Source: Ignavibacteriota bacterium (lineage in GTDB: Bacteria > Bacteroidota > Ignavibacteria > Ignavibacteriales > Melioribacteraceae). From it: a stretch of 64,000 nt of DNA. A model generated the notes under the pieces. It ran no database searches. It saw only the letters and a program-made list of their open reading frames with translations, and was not told the origin of the DNA. The stretch lies in NCBI GenBank assembly GCA_016713565.1, contig JADJOX010000007.1, positions 1,044,501 through 1,108,500 on the forward strand, written 5' to 3'. The translations under genes were made by a program, and so were the position numbers. Below, piece after piece: positions 52,176 to 61,333 of this stretch (its first letter is position 1; each line of letters begins with the position of its first letter).

Positions 52176-54395
52176 ATGAAGTTTAAAACCTCTTCGGTAA
52201 TTTTGATTTTAATATTTGTAAACGTACTTTCGCAAACAGCAGATGATGCTAAATTAACATTGGAAAGAATATTTTATTCACGAGATTTTGCATCAGAAAG
52301 ATTGGGGAGAGTTCAGTGGTTTGAAAATGGAGACAGCTACACCAAGTTGGAATGGAATGGAAAATACCAACAAATAGTAAAATATGAAGCAGCCACCGGT
52401 GACACTTCGGTAATTATTAAAAGTGAAAGATTGATTCCAAAGAATGAAACAGAACCATTAAAAATAAATGATTACTCTTTTTCCGATGACTTAAAACTTT
52501 TGTTGATTTTTACTAATTCGCAAAGAGTTTGGAGAACAAATACTCGAGGCGATTATTGGGTGTTAAATTTGGAAAATTGGGATTTAAAAAAATTGGGAGG
52601 CAATACAATCCCCTCTTCATTAATGTTTGCGACTTTTTCGCCCGATAAAAAATTTGTCGCTTATGTTAATAAAAATAATCTATACGTTGAAAATTTAAGT
52701 AACGGAACAATTAATCAGTTGACCACAGACGGTTCGGAAACAATAATTAACGGTACTTTCGATTGGGTTTACGAGGAAGAATTAAGTCTTCAAAACGGAT
52801 TTAGATGGAGTCCTGACAGCAGACAAATAGCTTATTGGCAGTTAGATGCTTCCGGAGTTGGAAATTTCAACTTGATCAATAACACTGATTCAATTTATTC
52901 GCAAATTATTCCAGTTCAATATCCAAAAGCCGGGACACAAAATTCTGCTTGTAGAGTTGGTGTAATTAATCTAGAAAATAAAGAAACTAAATGGATTAAT
53001 ATTCCGGGTGACTCAAGAAACAATTACATTGCTAGAATGGAGTGGGCAGAATCTTCAAATGAATTATTAATTCAACAGCTTAACCGACTGCAAAATCATA
53101 ATTATGTTTACATTGCTGATTCAAAAACAGGTAAAGCAGATAATATTTATACTGAGCTTGACGAGAATGCTTGGGTAGAAGTTGTAGATGATATTAAATG
53201 GTTTAAAGGCGGTAAATATTTCACATGGTTAAGCGATCAAAACGGATGGAACCAAATTTATTTAATTTCGCGCGATGGGAAAGAAATAAAAAATATTATA
53301 AATGAAAATTTTGATGTAATTGAAATATCAGGAATTGATCAAAAGAATAATTTAATTTATTACATTGCTTCGCCAAACAATCCAACACAAAAATATCTTT
53401 ATAAAAAATCAATTTTCGGAAATGAAAAATCTGTGCTTATTACGCCAATTGAAAATACTGGGACAAACAATTATAATATTTCCACAAATTTTAAATGGGC
53501 AATACATAATTATTCAACAATTAACGATCCCGGAAAATCTGAAATAATTACATTGCCAAATCATAAAACGATCAGAATTTTAGCGACAAATGAAAATGTT
53601 AGAACAAATCTGAGAAAATTGGATATAAATCCTGTTGAATTTTTTACGATAAAAATAGATAACACAACTTCATTAGACGCTTACAAAATATTACCTCCAA
53701 ATTTTGATGAAAATAAAAAATACCCGGTTTTGTTTTATGTTTACGGCGAACCGGGATCTCAAACAGTAGTTGATGGTTGGAGCAGAAGTTTTCTTTGGCA
53801 TCAAATGCTGGCGCAGGATGGATTCATAATTATAAGCATTGATAACAGAGGAACTCCAGCACCGAAAGGAAAAGATTTTAGAAAATCAATTTACAAGAAA
53901 ATTGGAGTAATTTCTTCCTACGATCAAGCAGAAGCAGCAAAGCAAATTTTAAGTTGGAAATTTGTCGATAAAGAAAAAGTCGGCGTTTGGGGATGGAGCG
54001 GCGGCGGTTCAATGACTTTGAATATGCTTTTCAGATATCCGGAAATATTTAAATTCGGGGTTTCAGTTGCGCCGGTAACCGATTTAAGGTTTTACGATAC
54101 AATATATGAAGAAAGATATATGGGATTGCCTTCAATAAATGCGGAAGAATATAGGAATAGTTCACCAATAACTTTTACAAATCAGTTTGAAGGGAAATTA
54201 CTTTTAATCCATGGAACAGGTGATGATAATGTTCATTATCAAAATAGTGAAAAGCTGATAAATGAATTAATTAAATATAATAAGCAGTTTTCGTTCTTGC
54301 CTTATCCAAACAGAACACATGGAATTTATGAAGGTGAGAATACAACAATACATCTTTATAACGCGATGACTAATTTTATTTTAAGTAATAAATAA
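52176..54395 (+). CDS. Secreted dipeptidyl peptidase IV (S9B family)
   Basis: 739 residues from ATG 52176, which has a GGAG ribosome site and gives a proper signal peptide (MKFKTSSVILILIFVNVLSQ). The frame extends to 52128, but that adds an unlikely N-terminus. An N-terminal beta-propeller includes the double-Glu DWVYEEELSLQNGFRWSPD that anchors the substrate amino end. The C-terminal hydrolase has Ser608 in GWSGGGSMT, Asp in GTGDDNVHY and His in RTHGIYEG. It removes X-Pro (or X-Ala/X-hydroxyPro) dipeptides outside the cytoplasm. It is divergent from the hydroxyproline/peptide transporter operon and fits as its extracytoplasmic supplier. Confidence 0.92.
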   Translation: MKFKTSSVILILIFVNVLSQTADDAKLTLERIFYSRDFASERLGRVQWFENGDSYTKLEWNGKYQQIVKYEAATGDTSVIIKSERLIPKNETEPLKINDYSFSDDLKLLLIFTNSQRVWRTNTRGDYWVLNLENWDLKKLGGNTIPSSLMFATFSPDKKFVAYVNKNNLYVENLSNGTINQLTTDGSETIINGTFDWVYEEELSLQNGFRWSPDSRQIAYWQLDASGVGNFNLINNTDSIYSQIIPVQYPKAGTQNSACRVGVINLENKETKWINIPGDSRNNYIARMEWAESSNELLIQQLNRLQNHNYVYIADSKTGKADNIYTELDENAWVEVVDDIKWFKGGKYFTWLSDQNGWNQIYLISRDGKEIKNIINENFDVIEISGIDQKNNLIYYIASPNNPTQKYLYKKSIFGNEKSVLITPIENTGTNNYNISTNFKWAIHNYSTINDPGKSEIITLPNHKTIRILATNENVRTNLRKLDINPVEFFTIKIDNTTSLDAYKILPPNFDENKKYPVLFYVYGEPGSQTVVDGWSRSFLWHQMLAQDGFIIISIDNRGTPAPKGKDFRKSIYKKIGVISSYDQAEAAKQILSWKFVDKEKVGVWGWSGGGSMTLNMLFRYPEIFKFGVSVAPVTDLRFYDTIYEERYMGLPSINAEEYRNSSPITFTNQFEGKLLLIHGTGDDNVHYQNSEKLINELIKYNKQFSFLPYPNRTHGIYEGENTTIHLYNAMTNFILSNK

Positions 54396-54544
54396 TTTTT
54401 AAAATTTAGTTTTTCTATCGACTCGGATATTCTCAATAATTCTTTCGACAACAATTAGAAAAACTTAAAAACCAATTGAGTTGATCTTACGTATTAAAAA
54501 TATTTTAAATTTAGCTCAGACTTAATTAGAGAATTTTATGCTGA

Positions 54545-55795
54545 TTAAGTTTTCTGAACTTTCTTTTTCGCCGCCGGAAACAGAATATTATTCAAAATTA
54601 ATCTGTAGCCGGGTGAATTTTTGTACAGACTTAAATCCGTTGGTGGATCATTAACTGCATGACGGTAATCTTCGGGATCGTGCCCGCCGTAAAAGGTAAA
54701 TGTGCCTCTTCCGAATTTTCCATGAATATATCTTACCTGATCCGTATTTGCTCGCTCGCCTAAAATTGTTACGGAATTTTTTATAAATTTTTTATGGAAC
54801 ATTGTCGTTTGTCCCATAAAGCCATTAATTACATTTACATGATTTTGAGTAAGCATTGTTGGAATAGGATCAAATTTAGCGCTGAATTCAAAAAGTGTAA
54901 AATAATCATTTCGTTCATCTCCAATTTCCGTAATATCAACGTCAATATTGCTGTACTCATAAACCATTGGATTCATTTCCAATTTGAAATTCTCGAAAGC
55001 TAAGGTATTGTTGAAATCAAGTTTATCTTGTGCATTTGGGTCGGGAGCGTCTCCATCATACATTTTATCAACAATATCAATATTTTCCGCGGCAAGCGCA
55101 ATATCATAACTATCGGTCGCTGAACACATCGCGAACAGAAATCCGCCTTGACCTATATAATTCTTAATTGTTTTCACAACATCTTTTTCCATTTCAGAGA
55201 CTTTTTTATAACCCAATTTTTTTGCTTCGTTTTCATAAATTTGCTGATTTTCCTGATACCATCGCGCTCCGGCATAACTAGAATAAAATTTTCCGAATTG
55301 TCCGGTAAAATCCTCATGATGAAGATGAAGCCAATCGTAGTTTTCCAATTTTCCGGATAAAATTTCATCTATCCAAATTTTATCATATTTAACTTCAGCA
55401 TATTCCAATGCCAATGTTACCGCATCATCCCATGGTTGAAATCCGGGCGGAACGTAAACAGCAATTTCAGGCGCTTTTTCCAATCTTACAACATCCATAT
55501 TTTGATCTTCACTTTGCACGAATGAATATATATCTACTGCCGTGGAATTATCTAATACTTCGTATTTTACATTTCTTATTTGACAATCAAGAATAATATT
55601 TTCGGAATAATCTATAACAAATGAACCGCCTTTATAATTTAAAAGCCAATCAGCTTTAAGATTTTTCTTCAATGCGTTAAATGTAATTCCATATGCTTTA
55701 AGATGATCTGTTTGTGTAAGATCCATTGGAATTAAAATTTTGGACTGAGCAAAAACGGTTTGAATTGTGAAAAGAATAATTATGGCAAATTTCAT
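54545..55795 (-). CDS. Secreted protein of the Bacteroidota family labelled 'asparagine synthetase B'
   Basis: 416 residues with a signal peptide (to about residue 16, TVFAQ), followed by SKILIPMDLTQTDHLKAYGITFNAL and WLLNYKGGSFVI. I recall this family from Bacteroidota databases under the name asparagine synthetase B, but it has neither the Cys1 glutaminase nor the ATP-pyrophosphatase motifs of AsnB, and it is exported. The middle (YIGQGGFLFAMCSATDSYDIAL) resembles a GATase-I/ThuA-like nucleophile-elbow region with Cys. The C-terminal part has GRGTFTFYGGHDPEDYRH. True function is unknown. It stands alone between DPP IV and clpX. Confidence 0.65.
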   Translation of the reverse strand: MKFAIIILFTIQTVFAQSKILIPMDLTQTDHLKAYGITFNALKKNLKADWLLNYKGGSFVIDYSENIILDCQIRNVKYEVLDNSTAVDIYSFVQSEDQNMDVVRLEKAPEIAVYVPPGFQPWDDAVTLALEYAEVKYDKIWIDEILSGKLENYDWLHLHHEDFTGQFGKFYSSYAGARWYQENQQIYENEAKKLGYKKVSEMEKDVVKTIKNYIGQGGFLFAMCSATDSYDIALAAENIDIVDKMYDGDAPDPNAQDKLDFNNTLAFENFKLEMNPMVYEYSNIDVDITEIGDERNDYFTLFEFSAKFDPIPTMLTQNHVNVINGFMGQTTMFHKKFIKNSVTILGERANTDQVRYIHGKFGRGTFTFYGGHDPEDYRHAVNDPPTDLSLYKNSPGYRLILNNILFPAAKKKVQKT

Positions 55796-55861
55796 ATTAT
55801 CATTAATTTTTCATTTAGATAATTATACATCATTTTAGCTAAAAAGTTTGCAATCAACAAA

Positions 55862-55886
55862 AAACCCAGCCGTAAAAGCTGGGTTT
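55862..55886 (-). terminator. Hairpin terminator after clpX
   Basis: AAACCCAGC pairs with GCTGGGTTT around a seven-base loop, with a T run on the minus strand. It lies 24 bases beyond the clpX stop (minus strand) and upstream of the secreted-protein gene, so it ends the clpX transcript. Confidence 0.85.
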
Positions 55887-55909
55887 AAAATATTTTATTT
55901 GATCAATTA

Positions 55910-57163
55910 TTAGGCGGATTTTCTATCAACTTCGTAATAAATCGGTGAATCGCCGTTTTCAACAGTATCTTTAGTTATCAGGCATCTTTCAACATTATCC
56001 AAATTCGGAAGTTCATACATAATATCCAGTAAAGTAGTTTCTACAATCGATCTTAAAGCTCGCGCGCCGGTTTTTCTTTCCAATGCCTTTTTTACAATGG
56101 CGTCAATTGCCAATTTATCAAACTCCAATTCAACGCCTTCCATTAAGAACAATTTTTTGTATTGTTTAAGTATCGCGTTTTTAGGTTCCGTTAAAATATT
56201 TTTCAAAGCTTCGGCGTCAAGCGAATGCAATGGCGCAATAATTGGAATTCTTCCTATTAGCTCGGGAATGATTCCATATTTCAACAAATCTTCCGGTTCA
56301 ACTTTTGTATAAAGTTCATCTTTAATAATTTCTTTTTCTTCATCTTGAGCATTGGAAAAACCCATACTATTCTTATTCAAACGCGAACCTACAATCTGTT
56401 CAATTCCATCAAATGCGCCGCCGAGAATGAATAAAATATTTTTTGTATTTATATTTATTAAACTTTGTTCAGGATGTTTTCTTCCGCCTCTTGGAGGAAC
56501 TCCCGCAACTGTACCTTCTAAAATTTTAAGCAGCGCCTGCTGAACGCCTTCACCTGAAACATCTCTGGTAATTGAAACGCTTTCACTTTTTCTTGCAATC
56601 TTATCAATTTCATCAATGTAGATAATACCTTTTTGAGCTTTTTCTAAATTATAATCCGCTGCCTGTAGTAAACGAACAAGAATTGTTTCAACATCATCTC
56701 CAACATAACCGGCTTCGGTTAAAGTCGTTGCGTCTGCAATCGCAAAAGGAACGTCTAAAATTCCAGCAAGTGTTTTTCCAATTAATGTTTTTCCAACACC
56801 GGTGGCGCCAATAAGCAAAATATTGCTTTTATCAATTTCCACATCGTCAAAATCGAACATTGAAGAACCGGCATTAATTCTTTTGTAATGATTGTAAACC
56901 GCGACTGAAATTACTTTTTTAGCTCTATCCTGCCCAATAATATATTCATCAAGACTTTTCTTTATCATATCAGGAATTAAAGTACTGGAAGTTGTTTCTT
57001 TATTGTTATATGCGGCTAAATTATTTTTAAGAATATCTACACTAGTTTTAACACAAATATCGCAAATGTAAACATCAGGTCCGGCAACCATACTTTTCAC
57101 TTCATTTCCATCTCTTCCGCAAAATGAACATTTAACAATTTTATGATCGTGCAAGTCACTCAT
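55910..57163 (-). CDS. clpX: ATP-dependent Clp protease ATP-binding subunit ClpX
   Basis: 417 residues, the normal ClpX length. The N-terminal zinc finger (CSFCGRDG...YICDIC) recruits adaptors and substrates. The AAA+ core has Walker A GATGVGKTLIGKTLA, Walker B GIIYIDEIDKIARK, the pore loop GYVGDDVE, sensor regions, and the C-terminal TGARALRSIVE. It unfolds proteins and feeds them to ClpP. clpP and tig are not adjacent, which is less usual. The start overlaps the stop of the TPR gene by 4 bases, so clpX is read from the TPR-containing transcript. Confidence 0.97.
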   Translation of the reverse strand: MSDLHDHKIVKCSFCGRDGNEVKSMVAGPDVYICDICVKTSVDILKNNLAAYNNKETTSSTLIPDMIKKSLDEYIIGQDRAKKVISVAVYNHYKRINAGSSMFDFDDVEIDKSNILLIGATGVGKTLIGKTLAGILDVPFAIADATTLTEAGYVGDDVETILVRLLQAADYNLEKAQKGIIYIDEIDKIARKSESVSITRDVSGEGVQQALLKILEGTVAGVPPRGGRKHPEQSLININTKNILFILGGAFDGIEQIVGSRLNKNSMGFSNAQDEEKEIIKDELYTKVEPEDLLKYGIIPELIGRIPIIAPLHSLDAEALKNILTEPKNAILKQYKKLFLMEGVELEFDKLAIDAIVKKALERKTGARALRSIVETTLLDIMYELPNLDNVERCLITKDTVENGDSPIYYEVDRKSA

Positions 57164-59031
57164 TTATTACCTTTTACTCCGTTATTAATTTCAGAAATAA
57201 TTTTTCTGGATTTTCCGGTATAGATTGAATTTGGAAATTCCTCTAACATTTTACTAAAAATCTTTGTTGCCTCAATAGAATTTTTTAACCCATAATAATA
57301 TGTCGATCCTAATAAGAATAAAAACCTATCCTTAAAGATGTTATCTTCGTCACAATTTAATATTTCATTTAAAAAGATAACTGCTTCTTCGTAATTATTC
57401 AATGTTAATAATAATTCTATATAATTTACTGAAGCAAAATCTTTAAGCAATATTAAATTTTTATTTTCGGCCAATTTTTTAAATTCTTCCGATGCCTCGT
57501 TAAATTTTTTTTTCTCTATTAGATAATCGGCATTTATATAAGAAAGTAAATTCAAGGAATCTTTTTTAAAGGTATTAAGTAACAGTAAAAGCTGAAGTGC
57601 GTCATTTGAATATTCGTCTGCAGAATTTGATTTTACTTCATTCAATTCGGAAATTGCCTCACTGAACTTTCCTGACCACATCTTTATTTTTGCATTAAGG
57701 AATTTTAATTCATAAAATAATTTTTGATCATTTACTTTATACTTAAGTGTTTCGGCTAAAATGTTTTCGGCGTGGCTCAAATTCCCATTTTGAATATTTA
57801 ATCTCGCCAATCTATATTTTACTTCGGGCAAAATTTCATTCCCAAAATTTGATTCTGCAATTTTAAGATATATACTGTCCGCTTTTTTAACATCATTAAA
57901 TATTTCTTGATAAATTATTCCGGTTCTAAAATCAGCTTCAATTCCAATATTATTCTTGTATTTTTTTGAAATATTCTGATAAGAATTAATTAACTCCTTG
58001 AATTTATTTTTATCATAAACGGGATCATAATATTTTTTCCAACTTTCAGTCTTTGAAAATTCACTTTTTAAATTACTTTCAATTTCGCGCGTATAATTGA
58101 TTTCTGTTTGAGCAAATAAAGGACTTTGTGAATAATTTTCTAAAATATACTTATAAATTTTTTCAGCGTTTACATGATCACCAAGTCGGGAAACTCTAAT
58201 TGCAATGTTAAATAAATATGACCCGTTGTTTAACGATTCTTTATCGTAAGTAATTGCGCTTTCCAAAACCTTAGAAAAGTTATTAGTCTTCAAATATACT
58301 TCAATTAAAAGTTCAAGAATTGACGTATTTTCTTCACTTTTATAGAATTCCTCAAGAACATCAATTGTTGGTTTTTCTGCTCCGGTAGAATTTACATAGC
58401 TTAAAATTCTGTTTTTAACTATTGCCGTTTGATTAGGTTTGGATTCTAATATTCTGCAATATTCTTCGGCGGCTTTGTCAAATTTCATGGTTAAAGAATA
58501 AATATTTGCGATATCGTATGAGAATATTGTGTTATCTTCCGATTTTGAATTTCCTCTTTTCAGCATATCAACTGCTTGTTCCAATAATCTATTCTCAAAC
58601 AAATAATTGGCAATTATTCTATAAGAGAATGGATTTTCCGGATCCAAAGCTATTCCTTGTTCCCATGCTTTATTTGCTTCTTTGTCATTTCCTTTAAGAT
58701 AATATAAAGAGCCAAGGTCTCCATATAAATCTATGTTGCTTGGAGAAGTAATAATTTGTTTTTCAATTAATTTTTGGCATTCATTATAATTTTTTGTTTT
58801 AAGAAACAGATCATGAAGATTCCGGTAATAATTAAAATTCTGAGGCTGGCTCAATAGAAGGGTTTTATAGATCTTTTCGGCTTCTTCAAAATTATTCACT
58901 TCTTCAAAAGATTTTGCCAAACGAATCTGGTTTTCATCATTTTTTATCTGTGAAAAGCTTATGGAACTAAGTGACAAACAAAATAAAATGATGTAAAAAT
59001 GAAATTTATATTTATGCAAAAAATCTTTCAT
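57160..59031 (-). CDS. Secreted/periplasmic TPR-repeat protein
   Basis: 623 residues from ATG 59031 (a TTG one codon earlier is also in frame). After a short basic start there is a signal peptide (FYIILFCLSLSSISFSQ), then TPR-type helices throughout: FEEVNNFEEAEKIYKTLL, LGSLYYLKGNDKEANKAWEQGIALDPENP, ANIYSLTMKFDKAAEEY, LARLNIQNGNLSHAENIL and others to the end. It is likely a periplasmic scaffold for protein complexes. Its 5' end overlaps the FAD-oxidase gene and its 3' end overlaps clpX, giving one tight operon. A specific partner cannot be named. Confidence 0.82.
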   Translation of the reverse strand: MKDFLHKYKFHFYIILFCLSLSSISFSQIKNDENQIRLAKSFEEVNNFEEAEKIYKTLLLSQPQNFNYYRNLHDLFLKTKNYNECQKLIEKQIITSPSNIDLYGDLGSLYYLKGNDKEANKAWEQGIALDPENPFSYRIIANYLFENRLLEQAVDMLKRGNSKSEDNTIFSYDIANIYSLTMKFDKAAEEYCRILESKPNQTAIVKNRILSYVNSTGAEKPTIDVLEEFYKSEENTSILELLIEVYLKTNNFSKVLESAITYDKESLNNGSYLFNIAIRVSRLGDHVNAEKIYKYILENYSQSPLFAQTEINYTREIESNLKSEFSKTESWKKYYDPVYDKNKFKELINSYQNISKKYKNNIGIEADFRTGIIYQEIFNDVKKADSIYLKIAESNFGNEILPEVKYRLARLNIQNGNLSHAENILAETLKYKVNDQKLFYELKFLNAKIKMWSGKFSEAISELNEVKSNSADEYSNDALQLLLLLNTFKKDSLNLLSYINADYLIEKKKFNEASEEFKKLAENKNLILLKDFASVNYIELLLTLNNYEEAVIFLNEILNCDEDNIFKDRFLFLLGSTYYYGLKNSIEATKIFSKMLEEFPNSIYTGKSRKIISEINNGVKGNK

Positions 59032-60478
59032 CAAATATGTTATTTATATTTAAAATTAAATTTGGATCCAATGACTTTTTTAACTCAGCCATTTGACGAA
59101 TAATTTTTTCTCCAAACATATCAAGTAAAAAATCTCTTTTGTATTTTCCGATTCCATGCTCGGCAGAAATTGTTCCGCCCAATTCAACTGAATATCTGCA
59201 AATTTCACGATAAAGTTTTCGCCCTAAAATCATTTCATTTTCATCTTTAGGAAGAATGTTAAAATGCAAGTGTGAATTTCCAATATGTCCGTATGCTACA
59301 AAATCCAAATTATTTACTTTAATAAGATTTCGGGTATAATTATAAAAATCATCAAATTTTTCATCCGGAACTGCGTTGTCTGTCCCGATTTTCTTTAATT
59401 TTCTCCCCGAAATTATCTCATTTATTAATAATGAGATTTTGTGTCTGAAATGTTTTAACTTTTCTCTTTCCTTTTCATCAATTGCAAACCAAATGTTTTC
59501 TTCGTTTCCGTTATTATTGTTAATTATTTCTACTATATTTTCAAGAATTTCATCTTCATTATCGGCAGCTTCCTGTTCAATCCAAATTGCGGCTTTTGAA
59601 TTTTTAGGAATATTGGGAAATTCCGGATTCAATAATTTTAACGAATTCTTATCGAAAAATTCAATTTCTCTCAAATCAATAATTGACTCAGAATCTTTAC
59701 AGCTCAGCTTTATTTCCTTTACAAAAGAAAATGAGTTTTCTTCATTTTCAAAAAATATTATCATTGAAAGAACATTTTTGGGCAAATCAATTAATTTTAG
59801 TTTTATACTTGAAATAATTCCTAAAGTTCCTTCAGAGCCGATAAACAGATCAATCAAATCCATATTGTTTTTAACGTAATAACCGGCAGCGTGTTTTACA
59901 TCGGGCATTTTATAATTTGGAATCGGGATTTCTAAAATTTCACTTTCATTTAATTTAATTTTGCCTGAATAATTTTGTGAAAAATTATCACCTCGTTTTA
60001 AATTTATTTCTTCACCATTCGGTAAAATTATCTCAAGCTCCTCAATAAAATTTCTTGTCGGACCATATTTAAAAGTTCTGGCTCCGCTCGCGTTTGTCGC
60101 AACATTCCCGCCAATAGAACTATTATTTTCTGTTGGATCAGGAGGATAAAATAGTTTTTTCTCCTCAACAAAATTTTGAATTTCCGATAGAAAAACTCCC
60201 GGTTCAACAATTATTGATTTGTTCATTTCATCTAATGAAATTATCTTATTAAGCTTTTCTAATGAAATTAAAATTCCGTTTTCCGGAACACTTCCACCGG
60301 TTAATCCGGTTCTCGCAGATGAAATTGTAACTTTTATTTTTTCTTTATTCGCGATTTTTAATAATTCAATAATTTCCGATTTATTTTCAGGTAAATATAC
60401 TTTTTCACAATCACCTTTAATATTTGCGGCATCCGTCAAATAATTTTCAAATTCAGTTTTATCAGTCTTTAAAATCAT
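59012..60478 (-). CDS. FAD-linked oxidase, GlcD/D-lactate dehydrogenase family
   Basis: 488 residues, FAD_binding_4 plus FAD-oxidase_C. The PP-loop region SSARTGLTGGSVPENGILISLEKLNKI and PTENNSSIGGNVATNASGARTFKYGPTRNFI bind FAD. The C-terminal domain has VAYGHIGNSHLHFNILP and GGTISAEHGIGKYKRDFL, the substrate/metal His motifs of glycolate and D-lactate dehydrogenases. It oxidises a 2-hydroxy acid (D-lactate, glycolate or 2-hydroxyglutarate) and passes electrons to a carrier. There is no separate Fe-S (GlcF) subunit nearby. One base after the Trm112-like gene stop; it overlaps the TPR gene by 20 bases. Confidence 0.9.
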   Translation of the reverse strand: MILKTDKTEFENYLTDAANIKGDCEKVYLPENKSEIIELLKIANKEKIKVTISSARTGLTGGSVPENGILISLEKLNKIISLDEMNKSIIVEPGVFLSEIQNFVEEKKLFYPPDPTENNSSIGGNVATNASGARTFKYGPTRNFIEELEIILPNGEEINLKRGDNFSQNYSGKIKLNESEILEIPIPNYKMPDVKHAAGYYVKNNMDLIDLFIGSEGTLGIISSIKLKLIDLPKNVLSMIIFFENEENSFSFVKEIKLSCKDSESIIDLREIEFFDKNSLKLLNPEFPNIPKNSKAAIWIEQEAADNEDEILENIVEIINNNNGNEENIWFAIDEKEREKLKHFRHKISLLINEIISGRKLKKIGTDNAVPDEKFDDFYNYTRNLIKVNNLDFVAYGHIGNSHLHFNILPKDENEMILGRKLYREICRYSVELGGTISAEHGIGKYKRDFLLDMFGEKIIRQMAELKKSLDPNLILNINNIFDERFFA

Positions 60479-60479
60479 A

Positions 60480-60692
60480 TTAAAACGGCCTATTGTGTTT
60501 TTTCATTATTTCAGTCCATTCATCAAGGTTTAACTGTTCGGCTTCATCAATCAGCATTATTGGAATATCGTCTTCTATTCTATATTTTCTTCGAGTTGCT
60601 TTATCAACTGAAATTAAAAAATTTCCTTCGAGCACCAAATCCGCTTTAGTTTCCGGACAGCATAAAATCTCTAAAAGATCTTTACTTATCAT
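60480..60692 (-). CDS. Trm112-like small zinc-ribbon-type protein
   Basis: 70 residues from ATG 60692 with a GGAG ribosome site; the longer open frame to 60803 lacks a good start and would add non-family residues. MISKDLLEILCCPETKADLVLEGNFLI and DDIPIMLIDEAEQL match the Trm112/YcaR family, with CCPETK as the remaining N-terminal Cys pair; the distal zinc cysteines are absent, as in many bacterial members. The family partners methyltransferases or has unknown roles. It heads the minus-strand operon leading to clpX and is divergent from the GNAT gene. Confidence 0.82.
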   Translation of the reverse strand: MISKDLLEILCCPETKADLVLEGNFLISVDKATRRKYRIEDDIPIMLIDEAEQLNLDEWTEIMKKHNRPF

Positions 60693-60772
60693 ATTATCTC
60701 CAAAAAAAGTTTTGTAAATTATATTTTTAAAAATGCTATTTAAATATTTATAATACAAAGTTCGGGAAACAA

Positions 60773-61333
60773 TTGTTGGAAAACCTTTTTTTAAATTTAC
60801 CAAGTTTAGAAACAGAAAGATTAATACTAAGAAAAATCGAATATTCCGACCGATTTGATATTTTTGAATATTCTAAAAATCCGGAAGTTTCAAAATATGT
60901 CTTATGGGATGCTCATAAAAGTGAAATTGACACAATTGCTTTCTTAAATTTAATTTATGAAAACTATAATAAAAACGAACCGGGACCATGGGGAATTGAG
61001 TTAAAGGAAAATTCGAAAATTATTGGAACAATTGGAATTGTTAATTTTAATAAAGATGAAAATTTTGCCGAAATTGGTTTTGTTCTATCATATGATTATT
61101 GGAATAAAGGTTATACAACTGAAGCTATTTTGGAAACAATAAAGTTTTGTTTCAACGAAATTAAATTAAAAAAAATAATTGCTCGCTGTAAACCCGAAAA
61201 TTTTAGGTCGGAAAGAGTTTTATTAAAATCCGGTTTTAAATATGTTGGAATCTTAAATGATAATCTTTTTGTAAAAGGAATTTTAAGCGATATGAAACTT
61301 TTTGAAATTTATAATCCGGTTAATGTTTTGTGA
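60773..61333 (+). CDS. GNAT family acetyltransferase, RimJ/RimL type
   Basis: 186 residues. ETERLILRKIEYSDRFDIFEYSKNPEVSKY is the typical RimL-like N-terminus. The acetyl-CoA region is FAEIGFVLSYDYWNKGYTTEAILETIKFCF, followed by KKIIARCKPENFRSERVLLKSGFKYVG. It transfers acetyl from acetyl-CoA to an amino group of a protein N-terminus or small molecule; the substrate is unknown. The start is a TTG (60773, or the next codon, also TTG) with a weak GGGAA upstream. Its stop overlaps the GTG start of the TrpF-like gene, so the two are coupled. Confidence 0.85.
   Translation: MLENLFLNLPSLETERLILRKIEYSDRFDIFEYSKNPEVSKYVLWDAHKSEIDTIAFLNLIYENYNKNEPGPWGIELKENSKIIGTIGIVNFNKDENFAEIGFVLSYDYWNKGYTTEAILETIKFCFNEIKLKKIIARCKPENFRSERVLLKSGFKYVGILNDNLFVKGILSDMKLFEIYNPVNVL

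Noticed and set aside
54545..55795. Literal reading of this gene as asparagine synthetase
   Set aside because: It has a signal peptide and none of the glutaminase or ATP-pyrophosphatase motifs.
59376..59879. 167-codon plus-strand ORF
   Set aside because: Antisense shadow of the FAD-linked oxidase, with Ser/Phe/Ile-rich composition typical of reverse-frame reads in AT-rich coding DNA.
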